A program made the position numbers and the translations under genes. From assembly GCA_035063885.1 (NCBI GenBank), contig JAPSFM010000182.1, forward strand, positions 1 to 5,676: a stretch of DNA of 5,676 nucleotides. Direction: 5' to 3'. This stretch comes from CAADGY01 sp900696665. GTDB taxonomy: Bacteria > Acidobacteriota > Terriglobia > Bryobacterales > Bryobacteraceae. This document shows positions 1 through 5,490 of this stretch, one piece after another (position 1 is the stretch's first letter; every line of letters begins with the position of its first letter). A model generated the notes under the pieces. That model worked only from the letters and a program-made list of their open reading frames with translations. It did not search any database and was not told the DNA's origin.

Positions 1-83
1 GTTCCGTCAAATCCGGCTTTTCTAAGGGCCAGAGCGAAGGATCCCCCAATCAGGCCCACCCCGATGATGGCGACAGTCCGCAT
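1..83 (-). CDS. tyrA: Prephenate dehydrogenase (TyrA), N-terminal fragment
   Basis: Partial gene cut by the left edge; only the first 27 codons are visible, starting at ATG 83-81. The translation opens MRTVAIIGVGLIGGSFALAL and continues RKAGFDG. This is a beta strand followed by the Rossmann dinucleotide-binding loop GxGxxGG (residues 8-14), as at the start of NAD(P)-dependent prephenate or arogenate dehydrogenases. That family oxidatively decarboxylates prephenate to 4-hydroxyphenylpyruvate (or arogenate to tyrosine) in the cytosol. The start lies 11 nt after the aroF stop, so it is probably the next gene of the same transcript; no good Shine-Dalgarno is seen in the gap. The GVGLIGGS pattern alone also fits other Rossmann dehydrogenases. 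The TyrA call rests on that motif plus the position after DAHP synthase and chorismate mutase. Substrate preference cannot be judged from this fragment. Confidence 0.8.
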   Translation of the reverse strand, partial: MRTVAIIGVGLIGGSFALALRKAGFDG

Positions 84-94
84 GAAAAGGGAAG

Positions 95-1108
95 TTATAT
101 GGTCCGGCCGACGGCCGGCGCGATAATCCGCAACTGTTCCATCAGCAGCGTGAACTGCTCCGGGCGCAGCGACTGTGCTCCGTCGCTCAGCGCGTGATCG
201 GGGTCGTGATGCACCTCGATGATGAGCCCGTCGGCCCCGGCCGCAACCGCCGCGCGGGCCATGGGCAGTACCTTGTCCCGGCGCCCGGTTCCGTGCGAAG
301 GATCAGCCATCATCGGCAGATGCGACAGCTTTTTCACAATCGGGATAGCCGAAATGTCCATCGTGTTCCGCGTATAGCTCTCAAACGTACGAATCCCGCG
401 CTCGCAGAGAATAACGTCGTAGTTGCCGCCGGCCATAATGTATTCGGCCGATAGCAGCAGTTCCTCGATGGTGGCGGCGATGCCCCGTTTCAGCAGAATG
501 GGCTTGCGGGTATTCCCGAGTTCCCGGAGCAGGTTGAAGTTCTGCATGTTCCGTGCTCCCACCTGAAGGATATCGGCATACTCAGCCACCAGCGGGATCT
601 GAGAACGGTCCATCACTTCGCTGACAACAAGCAAGCCATTATCATCAGCGGCCTTACGTAACAGCCGCAGACCCTCTTCCCCAAGCCCCTGGAAACTGTA
701 AGGAGAACTGCGCGGCTTGAAGGCGCCACCCCGGATGACGGTAGCGCCGGCTTTGGCGACAATTTCAGCGGCACACGAAATCTGCTCCGGGGTTTCGACG
801 CTGCAGGGCCCCGCCATAACCACTACCTTGCCGCCGCCGATCTCCACATCGCCCACTTTCACCACGGTGCCCGCGGGCCGGAAACTTCGGCTTGCGAGCT
901 TGTAGGGCGACATGATGCGGTGGCATTCCTTGACACCGTCCATGACCTCGAAGTCTCTCGGGTCGAAGCTTTCCATCGGGCCGACCCCGCCGAGGACGGT
1001 GTGCACTACACCGGTAGAGCGGTGAATCGCGAAACCCAGCGCCACCAGCCGGTCGATCACAGCTTGAATCTGCGGCTCAGTGGCGCCTTCCTGCATCACG
1101 ACTAACAT
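95..1108 (-). CDS. aroF: 3-deoxy-7-phosphoheptulonate (DAHP) synthase, type I-beta
   Basis: Condenses phosphoenolpyruvate and erythrose 4-phosphate to DAHP, the first step of the shikimate pathway. The protein is 337 aa, close to the 338 aa of the Thermotoga maritima enzyme. Residues 1 to about 70 look like the ferredoxin-like N-terminal regulatory domain of that subtype; the TIM barrel follows. Visible motifs are AGPCSVE (99-105), RGGAFKPRSSPYSFQGLG (126-143), QVGARNMQN (182-190), LLKRG (205-209) and ADPSHGTGRRD (268-278). The four expected metal ligands are present at C102, H272, E298 and D309, the same numbers as in the T. maritima enzyme. The N-terminal domain suggests feedback inhibition by an aromatic amino acid (in T. 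maritima, tyrosine); this is inferred from the family. ATG 1108-1106 was chosen because it includes the complete regulatory domain; it lies 18 nt after the chorismate mutase stop, with only a weak ribosome site. The stop is TAA. KDO-8-phosphate synthase is a relative, but the N-terminal domain and context favour DAHP synthase. Confidence 0.96.
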   Translation of the reverse strand: MLVVMQEGATEPQIQAVIDRLVALGFAIHRSTGVVHTVLGGVGPMESFDPRDFEVMDGVKECHRIMSPYKLASRSFRPAGTVVKVGDVEIGGGKVVVMAGPCSVETPEQISCAAEIVAKAGATVIRGGAFKPRSSPYSFQGLGEEGLRLLRKAADDNGLLVVSEVMDRSQIPLVAEYADILQVGARNMQNFNLLRELGNTRKPILLKRGIAATIEELLLSAEYIMAGGNYDVILCERGIRTFESYTRNTMDISAIPIVKKLSHLPMMADPSHGTGRRDKVLPMARAAVAAGADGLIIEVHHDPDHALSDGAQSLRPEQFTLLMEQLRIIAPAVGRTI

Positions 1109-1126
1109 GATCTTGTTCTGGCAGGC

Positions 1127-1447
1127 CTAATCTGTTGGAGTACCGGCCTGCGCATCCTCCTTCAGCATCTTCTCTCTTTGTACAGTGCGCATTTCGTCGA
1201 TGATGCGTTCAAAAACACGCTTCAATGCCTCCGGGGAGAGAGGGCCGGAGTTGCTTTTTACCACATTCCGGTATACTTCATCCTCACGCCTCGGCTCGTA
1301 AATCGGCAATTGAAGCTTGCGTTTCAACTGGCCGATTTCGTCGACAATGCAGGTGCGTTCGTTCAGTAAAGCAATGAGCCGCCGGTCCACATCGTCAATA
1401 CGGTCCCGGCACGCCGCAAGCTGGCGCATTCCCTCTTCACGATTCAT
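1127..1447 (-). CDS. Chorismate mutase, AroQ class, monofunctional
   Basis: Rearranges chorismate to prephenate, the branch point to phenylalanine and tyrosine. The protein is 106 aa and looks all-helical. Aligning by eye with the E. coli P-protein mutase domain gives matches for its active-site residues: R14 (E. coli R11), R31 (R28), K42 (K39), E51 (D48, conservative), R54 (R51), E55 (E52) and Q90 (Q88). The core motif is RIDDVDRRLIALLNER (16-31). No dehydratase, dehydrogenase or DAHP synthase domain is fused to it, and no signal peptide is seen, so it should act in the cytosol. Its ATG overlaps the trpA stop (ATGA, 1444-1447) and has a GGAG ribosome site 6 nt upstream, indicating coupled translation. 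The tail after about residue 95 is polar and probably disordered. It is directly followed by DAHP synthase, its fusion partner in Bacillus and some other bacteria, so the two may associate; that is inference. Names in use for such genes include aroH, aroQ and pheA-like, so no symbol is given. Confidence 0.93.
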   Translation of the reverse strand: MNREEGMRQLAACRDRIDDVDRRLIALLNERTCIVDEIGQLKRKLQLPIYEPRREDEVYRNVVKSNSGPLSPEALKRVFERIIDEMRTVQREKMLKEDAQAGTPTD

Positions 1448-2247
1448 GCGGTTCTCCGGAAAAGAGCGTCCCGGAAGCCGCGCGCCTGCACAGTCAGACG
1501 CTGCTCCAGTGCATCGTCGCGGTGCTGCTCGATCGTTCGCATGAATGCGCTTCCAATAATGACCGCGTCCGCGATAGCGCCCACTTCAGCGGCATGCTCC
1601 GGCTTTGAAATGCCGAAACCCACCGCGAGTGGCAGGCTTGTCAGGGCTCGCATGGAGGCGACCAGCGGCGCCACGGTGGAGGAAACCGAATCCTTCTCTC
1701 CCGTCACACCGGTGCGCGAAACCAGGTATACGAAACCCGTGGAGTGCTCTGCTATGAGCTTGCACCGTTTCGCGCTGCTGGTGGGAGCAGCCAGGAAAAT
1801 CGTATCCAGGTCGAAACGGCGCATCGTTTCGATCTGGGAGGCCGCTTCGTCAACGCTCAAATCCGTCAAAAGACAGCCATCAATTCCGCGCTCCACGGCA
1901 TCGCGCCCGAGCTTTTCGATTCCGTAACGCAAGACTGGATTCAAGTATGTGAATAGAACAATCGGGATACTGGAGCGCCGGCGAACCTCCGCCGCTATAT
2001 CGAGCACGCGTGCCAGGCTTGTTCCGGCCCTGAGCGCGCGCTGCGACGCCCGTTGGATCACCGGCCCATCCGCCACCGGATCGGAAAACGGAACGCCGAG
2101 TTCCACCATATCCACGCCACCCTCTTCGAGGGCGGCTATCAGCGAGGGCGTACGCTCCGGGCAAGGATCTCCGGCCGTGATGTAGGCAATCAGTCCGGAG
2201 CGGTTCTCCTGTTTGAGCCGTTCAAATAGAGGGGGAATTCGCGTCAT
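1444..2247 (-). CDS. trpA: Tryptophan synthase alpha chain
   Basis: Cleaves indole-3-glycerol phosphate to indole and glyceraldehyde 3-phosphate; indole then passes to the beta chain in the alpha2-beta2 complex. The length, 267 aa, is normal. The two catalytic acids are at the canonical numbers: E49 in VELGVPFSDP and D60 in PVADGP. Other family landmarks are FTYLNPVLRYG (99-109), YLVSRTGVTG (174-183), the phosphate-binding VGFGIS (209-214) and IIGSAF (230-235). Residue 131 in LLTDLSVDEA is serine where many homologues have proline; this probably reflects lineage variation. The start ATG 2247-2245 lies inside the end of trpB (26-nt overlap). It is supported by the typical N-terminus (TRIPPLFERLK) and by an AAGGA ribosome site 5-9 nt upstream within trpB. 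The 3' end overlaps the chorismate mutase start by 4 nt. Confidence 0.97.
   Translation of the reverse strand: MTRIPPLFERLKQENRSGLIAYITAGDPCPERTPSLIAALEEGGVDMVELGVPFSDPVADGPVIQRASQRALRAGTSLARVLDIAAEVRRRSSIPIVLFTYLNPVLRYGIEKLGRDAVERGIDGCLLTDLSVDEAASQIETMRRFDLDTIFLAAPTSSAKRCKLIAEHSTGFVYLVSRTGVTGEKDSVSSTVAPLVASMRALTSLPLAVGFGISKPEHAAEVGAIADAVIIGSAFMRTIEQHRDDALEQRLTVQARGFRDALFRRTA
1454..1457 (-). promoter_or_regulatory. Shine-Dalgarno (GGAG) of chorismate mutase inside trpA
   Basis: Minus-strand GGAG is located 6 nt before the chorismate mutase ATG and inside the last codons of trpA. With the ATGA overlap it indicates translational coupling. Confidence 0.65.
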
Positions 2248-3433
2248 CCAGTTCCTTCAGGTTCTCGCGGAAAATGTCCATGTCTTTGTCGCCGCGCCCG
2301 GAGAGATTTACCACGAAAACACTGTCCCTTGCCGCAGGCGCCCGGCGCAGGGCCTCGGCCACGGCGTGCGATGATTCGAGCGCCGGGATGATGCCTTCCA
2401 TGCGGGAAAGCTTTCGCGCCGCGTCGAGCGCCTCAGTATCGGTGACCGGGACGTATTCAGCCCGTCCCCGGTCATGCAGCCATGCGTGTTCCGGGCCGAC
2501 CAGCGCATAGTCGAGCCCCGCGGAGATGGAATGCGTCAGGGAGATCTGCCCGTCGGAGTCCTGAAGCAAATAGCTGCGGGCGCCGTGCAGAACGCCAGGT
2601 AGCCCGCCGGAAAATCGCGCGGCGTGCTCCCCTAGCGCGGAACTGCGCCCTCCCGCTTCGACACCAACCAGACGAACTCCCTCGTCGTTGATGAACGGAT
2701 AGAACATACCGATGGCATTGCTGCCGCCCCCGACACAGGCGAAAACGGCATCGGGCAAACGGCCTTCGCGCTCCATGACCTGCCGCCGAGTCTCCTCGCC
2801 GATCACCTTCTGAAAATCCCTGACCATCAGAGGGTACGGGTGAGCGCCCACCGCCGAACCGAGCAGGTAATGGGTGTTCGAAACATTCGTGACCCAATCG
2901 CGCATCGCTTCGCTGATCGCATCTTTAAGTGTGCGGCTGCCGGATGACACGCCCACAACCGTGGCCCCCAGCAAACGCATCCGGAAGACGTTCAACTGCT
3001 GGCGCCGCATGTCCTCCTTGCCCATATAAATCACGCACTCCATCCCAAACAGGGCCGCTACCGTGGCCGTGGCGACGCCGTGCTGGCCCGCTCCGGTTTC
3101 AGCGATAATGCGTGTCTTCCCCGTGCGGCGCGCGAGTAGAACCTGCCCGAGGCAGTTGTTGATCTTATGCGCGCCGGTATGCAACAGGTCTTCCCGCTTG
3201 AGATAAATGCGCGCGCCACCCGCTTCCTGGCTCAAGCGCCGTGCGAAGTAGAGTGGCGTCGGGCGGCCGGCGTAGGTCTCAAGCAGTTCATTCAGTTCGC
3301 TATGGAAAGCCGGATCGCGGCGCGCCTCTTCCCAGGACTGCTCCAACTCCTCCAGCGGAGACATGAGAATCTCGGGAACGTACCGGCCGCCGTATGGTCC
3401 GAAGTGACCCCGGCTGTCAGATTCGGGAATCAC
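2222..3433 (-). CDS. trpB: Tryptophan synthase beta chain
   Basis: PLP enzyme that joins indole and L-serine to make L-tryptophan, in complex with TrpA. The protein is 403 aa, the usual size for the TrpB1 type that partners TrpA. Seen in order: the N-terminal FGPYGGRYVPE (11-21); HTGAHKINN (85-93) with the PLP-binding lysine K90; AETGAGQHGVA (111-121) with the catalytic glutamate E112; the phosphate-binding loop VGGGSNAIG (234-242); GLDY (306-309); PALESSHA (350-357); and LSGRGDKD (377-384) with S378 expected to contact the PLP ring nitrogen. The start codon is GTG (3433-3431), overlapping the trpF stop as GTGA. A GGAGGA ribosome site 6 nt upstream fixes it. The 3' end overlaps trpA by 26 nt. 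Nothing suggests damage or transfer. Confidence 0.97.
   Translation of the reverse strand: MIPESDSRGHFGPYGGRYVPEILMSPLEELEQSWEEARRDPAFHSELNELLETYAGRPTPLYFARRLSQEAGGARIYLKREDLLHTGAHKINNCLGQVLLARRTGKTRIIAETGAGQHGVATATVAALFGMECVIYMGKEDMRRQQLNVFRMRLLGATVVGVSSGSRTLKDAISEAMRDWVTNVSNTHYLLGSAVGAHPYPLMVRDFQKVIGEETRRQVMEREGRLPDAVFACVGGGSNAIGMFYPFINDEGVRLVGVEAGGRSSALGEHAARFSGGLPGVLHGARSYLLQDSDGQISLTHSISAGLDYALVGPEHAWLHDRGRAEYVPVTDTEALDAARKLSRMEGIIPALESSHAVAEALRRAPAARDSVFVVNLSGRGDKDMDIFRENLKELDDANSPSI
2253..2257 (-). promoter_or_regulatory. Shine-Dalgarno (AAGGA) of trpA inside trpB
   Basis: Minus-strand AAGGA lies within trpB codons, 5 nt before ATG 2247. It supports independent initiation of trpA within the 26-nt overlap. 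Confidence 0.65.
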
Positions 3434-4035
3434 TCCGGCTCCTCCAGGGCTGCTCTTATGAACTCGCTCATTTTCACGTGATCTTTTCGTCCAGGTGTTT
3501 TTTCGAGACGGGAGGCCGCATCGACACCCCAGGGCTTGGCCGTACGGATCGCCTCACGGACGTTCGAGGCATCCAGGCCCCCCGCGAGGATGACCCTTCC
3601 CGGTACGTTCCGGGCGATGCTCCAATCAAACGTTTGTCCCGTACCGCCGTAGAGACCCGCGGCCGCCGCATCCAGCACCAGCGCCTCAGCTCGCCGGTTC
3701 TCGCTGCCGATTCCACCGCAAACGGCTCCTATGCGTACAGCCTTCCAGACACGAATTCCGGAAGGCACCGAATCCGGCCCCTCGTCGCCGTGCAGTTGGG
3801 CAACCTGGATGCCGTGCAAGGCGCTCAAAGCCAGAATCTGTTCCGGATCTTCGTTCACCCAGACGCCAACGGTCCAGACGGACGGTGGCAGTTCTTCAAT
3901 GATGCGAGCCGCGGCCTCGGGCCGGACATATCGCGGGCTGCCGGGAAAAAAATTGAAGCCCAGCGCGGTTGCGCCAGCTTCAGCGGCTGCCAGCGCGTCT
4001 TCACGGTTTGTAAGCCCGCAGATCTTGACAATCAT
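3430..4035 (-). CDS. trpF: Phosphoribosylanthranilate isomerase
   Basis: Amadori isomerisation of N-(5-phosphoribosyl)anthranilate to CdRP, the substrate of TrpC. The protein is 201 aa, a normal length for a single-domain TIM barrel. The start MIVKICGLTN carries the catalytic cysteine C6. D122 in LVLDAAAAG is the expected catalytic aspartate. GGTGQTFDW (130-138) and LAGGLDASNV (150-159) are typical family motifs, and PGSPRYV lies at 31-37. The C-terminal loop reads GVDAASRLEKTPGRKD (170-185) where many homologues have SGVE in place of SRLE. The frame stays open upstream to 4440, but that stretch lies inside trpC and lacks family similarity. ATG 4035-4033, which overlaps the trpC stop as ATGA, is therefore the start; a GAGG-like site lies about 11 nt upstream. 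It overlaps trpB by 4 nt. Here trpF is separate from trpC, not fused as in E. coli. Confidence 0.96.
   Translation of the reverse strand: MIVKICGLTNREDALAAAEAGATALGFNFFPGSPRYVRPEAAARIIEELPPSVWTVGVWVNEDPEQILALSALHGIQVAQLHGDEGPDSVPSGIRVWKAVRIGAVCGGIGSENRRAEALVLDAAAAGLYGGTGQTFDWSIARNVPGRVILAGGLDASNVREAIRTAKPWGVDAASRLEKTPGRKDHVKMSEFIRAALEEPE
3440..3445 (-). promoter_or_regulatory. Strong Shine-Dalgarno (GGAGGA) of trpB
   Basis: Minus-strand GGAGGA lies inside the end of trpF, 6 nt before the GTG start of trpB. It decides the non-ATG start and is the strongest ribosome site within the operon. Confidence 0.85.
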
Positions 4036-4817
4036 GCGAGTAACGCCCTCAGCACCCCGGCCGGATCGGCGGCTCGCATCAGGTGCTCGCCAACAAGAAA
4101 TGCATTGAACCCGGCATCCAGCAGACGGCGCACGTTCGCGGCGGAATCGATGCCGCTCTCGCTTACTTTGATGACACTGGCCGGGATACGAGAAGCCAGC
4201 CGCAGCGATGTGTCGAGAGCAACCTGGAATGTCCTCAAGTCGCGATTGTTTACACCGATAATTTCGGCTCCCGATTCCATGGCCGCATCCAACTCCTCTT
4301 CGTCGTGTACCTCGACCAGAGTAGACATGCGATACCCCGATGCCAACTGTCGTAACCGGCGCAAGGAATCTCGCGTGTGGAGCGCCGCAATCAGAAGGAC
4401 GGCGTCCGCTCCGTGCGCTGCGGCCTCCACCACGTGACACTCTTCGAGTGTGAAGTCTTTCCGCAGGACGGGGAGAGTCGTGGCCTTTCGCGCTATTTCA
4501 AGATCGTGGAGACTGCCCTGGAAGAAGGGCTCGTCCGTTAATACCGAGAGCGCCGCCGCCCCGCCGCGCTCGTACACTGCGGCGATCGCGGCCGGCTCGA
4601 ACACTGCCGAAAGCAGTCCCTTGCTCGGTGACGCCTTCTTGATCTCCGCGATAATAGCGGGCTTTGTATCTACCAGCGCGCGCCGGAAATCGCGGCGGTG
4701 TGCCACCATCCGGTCCGCCTCCCGCTCCAACTCCCGCAGCCGTTCCCTGGCGGATGAAAGGCCGGATCGCTTGCGGGCGGCAATGCGAGCAAGGATATCA
4801 GGTAAAGCCCCGGTCAT
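4032..4817 (-). CDS. trpC: Indole-3-glycerol phosphate synthase
   Basis: Closes the indole ring: CdRP is converted to indole-3-glycerol phosphate with loss of CO2 and water. The protein is 261 aa, the size of a monofunctional IGPS. The N-terminal helix (PDILARIAARKR) precedes the TIM barrel. Matches to the catalytic residues of the Sulfolobus enzyme are E58 and K60 in AEIKKASPSKG (57-67), K120 in LRKDFT, E169 in LVEVH, N190 in GVNNRDL, and E220-S221 in VSESGI. LVGEHLM (241-247) is the C-terminal phosphate-site motif. It is the first gene of the visible operon, divergent from the gene at 5002. Start ATG 4817-4815 is chosen because it gives the usual N-terminus; the upstream ribosome site is weak (AAGAAA-like). 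The trpC stop overlaps the trpF start by 4 nt. No trpE, trpG or trpD precedes it, so those must lie elsewhere if the pathway is complete. Confidence 0.97.
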   Translation of the reverse strand: MTGALPDILARIAARKRSGLSSARERLRELEREADRMVAHRRDFRRALVDTKPAIIAEIKKASPSKGLLSAVFEPAAIAAVYERGGAAALSVLTDEPFFQGSLHDLEIARKATTLPVLRKDFTLEECHVVEAAAHGADAVLLIAALHTRDSLRRLRQLASGYRMSTLVEVHDEEELDAAMESGAEIIGVNNRDLRTFQVALDTSLRLASRIPASVIKVSESGIDSAANVRRLLDAGFNAFLVGEHLMRAADPAGVLRALLA

Positions 4818-4832
4818 CTGTAAGATTTCTTT

Positions 4833-4842
4833 ATGCTAGCAT
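4833..4842. repeat. 10-bp perfect palindrome with CTAG core before trpC
   Basis: ATGCTAGCAT is a perfect palindrome centred about 20 bp upstream of the trpC start codon. CTAG is uncommon in many bacterial genomes and is the core of E. coli TrpR operator half-sites, but this site does not match that full operator. The minus-strand reading also partly overlaps a -10-like TAGCAT. Confidence 0.4.
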
Positions 4843-4855
4843 GTCGGGCACGGGA

Positions 4856-4885
4856 CACCGGCTCTCTTGTCCGGGAGCGCCGGTG
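4856..4885. repeat. 30-nt near-perfect inverted repeat upstream of trpC
   Basis: The outer arms CACCGGC (4856-4862) and GCCGGTG (4879-4885) pair perfectly. After one T/C mismatch (4863/4878), CTC (4864-4866) pairs with GAG (4875-4877). Two wobble pairs could add to the stem in plus-strand RNA. It lies 39 nt before the trpC start. No T-run follows on either strand, so it does not look like an intrinsic terminator. It could be an operator or a leader-RNA hairpin. Confidence 0.6.
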
Positions 4886-4893
4886 GTTGCCAC

Positions 4894-4915
4894 ATGGTGT
4901 ATATTTCCGCACCAT
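4894..4915. repeat. Inverted repeat ATGGTG-N10-CACCAT
   Basis: Six-bp arms at 4894-4899 and 4910-4915 flank a 10-nt spacer that is mostly AT (TATATTTCCG). The spacing, about two helical turns overall, suits a dimeric regulator. A chance occurrence is possible with arms this short. Confidence 0.35.
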
Positions 4916-4985
4916 TCCGGCAGGCACATATTAGACCGACACGAAAACCCCATCCCCGGCGTCCAAACTTTCGACAGAGGCTCAG

Positions 4986-4991
4986 AGGAGG
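4986..4991 (+). promoter_or_regulatory. Strong Shine-Dalgarno (AGGAGG) of the MCDFSLH gene
   Basis: AGGAGG sits 10 nt before ATG 5002. It settles the start against the upstream in-frame TTG and argues that this strand is really translated here. Confidence 0.85.
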
Positions 4992-5001
4992 TTACAAGCT
5001 A

Positions 5002-5490
5002 ATGTGTGATTTCTCGCTGCACGCAAATCCCAACCGTCTCGCCAGAGAAGGGGAGCAGCTCGTAGTCTACCGTTTTCCAACGCATTCGATGGGCCTGGCC
5101 TCGCCTGCCGAGGTCGAGGCCGTCGATCAGGAGCACATCTTTCCAAGGTCGTGGTCCTGGCGTGGCATTAAAGAGTGGTTCAAGGCACAGGGAGCTCCGG
5201 CGCGCAAAGTAACCGCGGTTTGCATCCCGCCGGGCGCGCGTCTGATGGTCCACGACATTCCGGAGAACATTCAGCAGGAATTCGGGGTGGGACCCGCGGA
5301 AGAGGTGGTTTTTGTCGAACTGACAAGCGAGGCCTTCACTTACCGGGACGGCGTACGCTTCGGCAACGGCCGGCAGGTACTGCTGCAACGTTTCCGCGCC
5401 GGACAGCGAGTGCGGGTGCTGCGGCTAGGTTCGTCGGAAGATACCCCGCGGCCAGAGGAAACGATCGAGCCGGCCTGGACCAGACGCTGA
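5002..5490 (+). CDS. Uncharacterised protein starting MCDFSLH, conserved hypothetical
   Basis: A 162-aa soluble protein with no signal peptide or membrane segment, and no function I can name. From memory it resembles uncharacterised proteobacterial proteins that begin MCDYSLH. The shared points would be the first seven residues, TAVCIPPGARL (71-81) and the C-terminal FGNGRQVLLQRFRAGQ (120-135). Residues from about 36 to 70 (acidic, then W51, W53 and W59) may be an insertion relative to them. Removal of the initiator Met would expose Cys2; a second cysteine is C74, and H7 and H84 are further possible active-site or metal residues. The region 102-142 looks beta-rich. The tail (145-162) is polar and probably disordered. 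Start ATG 5002 is set by an AGGAGG site 10 nt upstream and by the MCDFSLH match; the frame is open to a TTG at 4867, but that extension is low-complexity and unsupported. It is divergent from trpC and so probably not part of the aromatic operon. Confidence 0.82.
   Translation: MCDFSLHANPNRLAREGEQLVVYRFPTHSMGLASPAEVEAVDQEHIFPRSWSWRGIKEWFKAQGAPARKVTAVCIPPGARLMVHDIPENIQQEFGVGPAEEVVFVELTSEAFTYRDGVRFGNGRQVLLQRFRAGQRVRVLRLGSSEDTPRPEETIEPAWTRR

Larger units (their letters stand above)
4818..5001. other. Divergent intergenic region between trpC and the MCDFSLH gene
   Basis: This 184-bp stretch must hold the promoters for both directions. I found no convincing -35/-10 pair on either strand. Isolated candidates are TTGCCA at 4887-4892 (plus) and TCTAAT, the minus-strand reading around 4931-4936, each without a properly spaced partner. 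Three inverted repeats occur here and are listed separately. I saw no leader peptide with tandem Trp codons and no clear T-box or terminator with a T-run on the trpC side. Confidence 0.6.

Noticed and set aside
2472..2897. Minus-strand open frame (141 codons) inside trpB in another frame
   Set aside because: It is a frame-shifted shadow of trpB, which is intact from start to stop with all catalytic motifs.
3394..4437. Long plus-strand open frame (347 codons) antisense to trpF and trpC
   Set aside because: It overlaps two clearly real genes, its translation is low-complexity (Ser/Arg/Ala-rich) without recognisable motifs, and high GC commonly leaves antisense frames open.
4036..4440. Upstream extension of the trpF reading frame inside trpC
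   Set aside because: The extension is Arg/Gly/Ser-rich and out of frame with trpC. Family similarity begins at MIVKICGL, with an ATGA coupling at 4032-4035.
4842..4857. Imperfect inverted sequence TGTC...GACA in the trpC leader
   Set aside because: The arms are only 4 bp with a G/C-rich centre, which is expected by chance.
4867..5001. N-terminal extension of the MCDFSLH gene from TTG 4867
   Set aside because: It would add 45 residues rich in Arg, Pro and Gly, overlap the inverted repeats, and ignore the AGGAGG placed for ATG 5002.
4999..5388. Minus-strand open frame (129 codons) opposite the MCDFSLH gene
   Set aside because: The plus strand has a strong ribosome site and a recognisable N-terminus; the antisense frame has neither.
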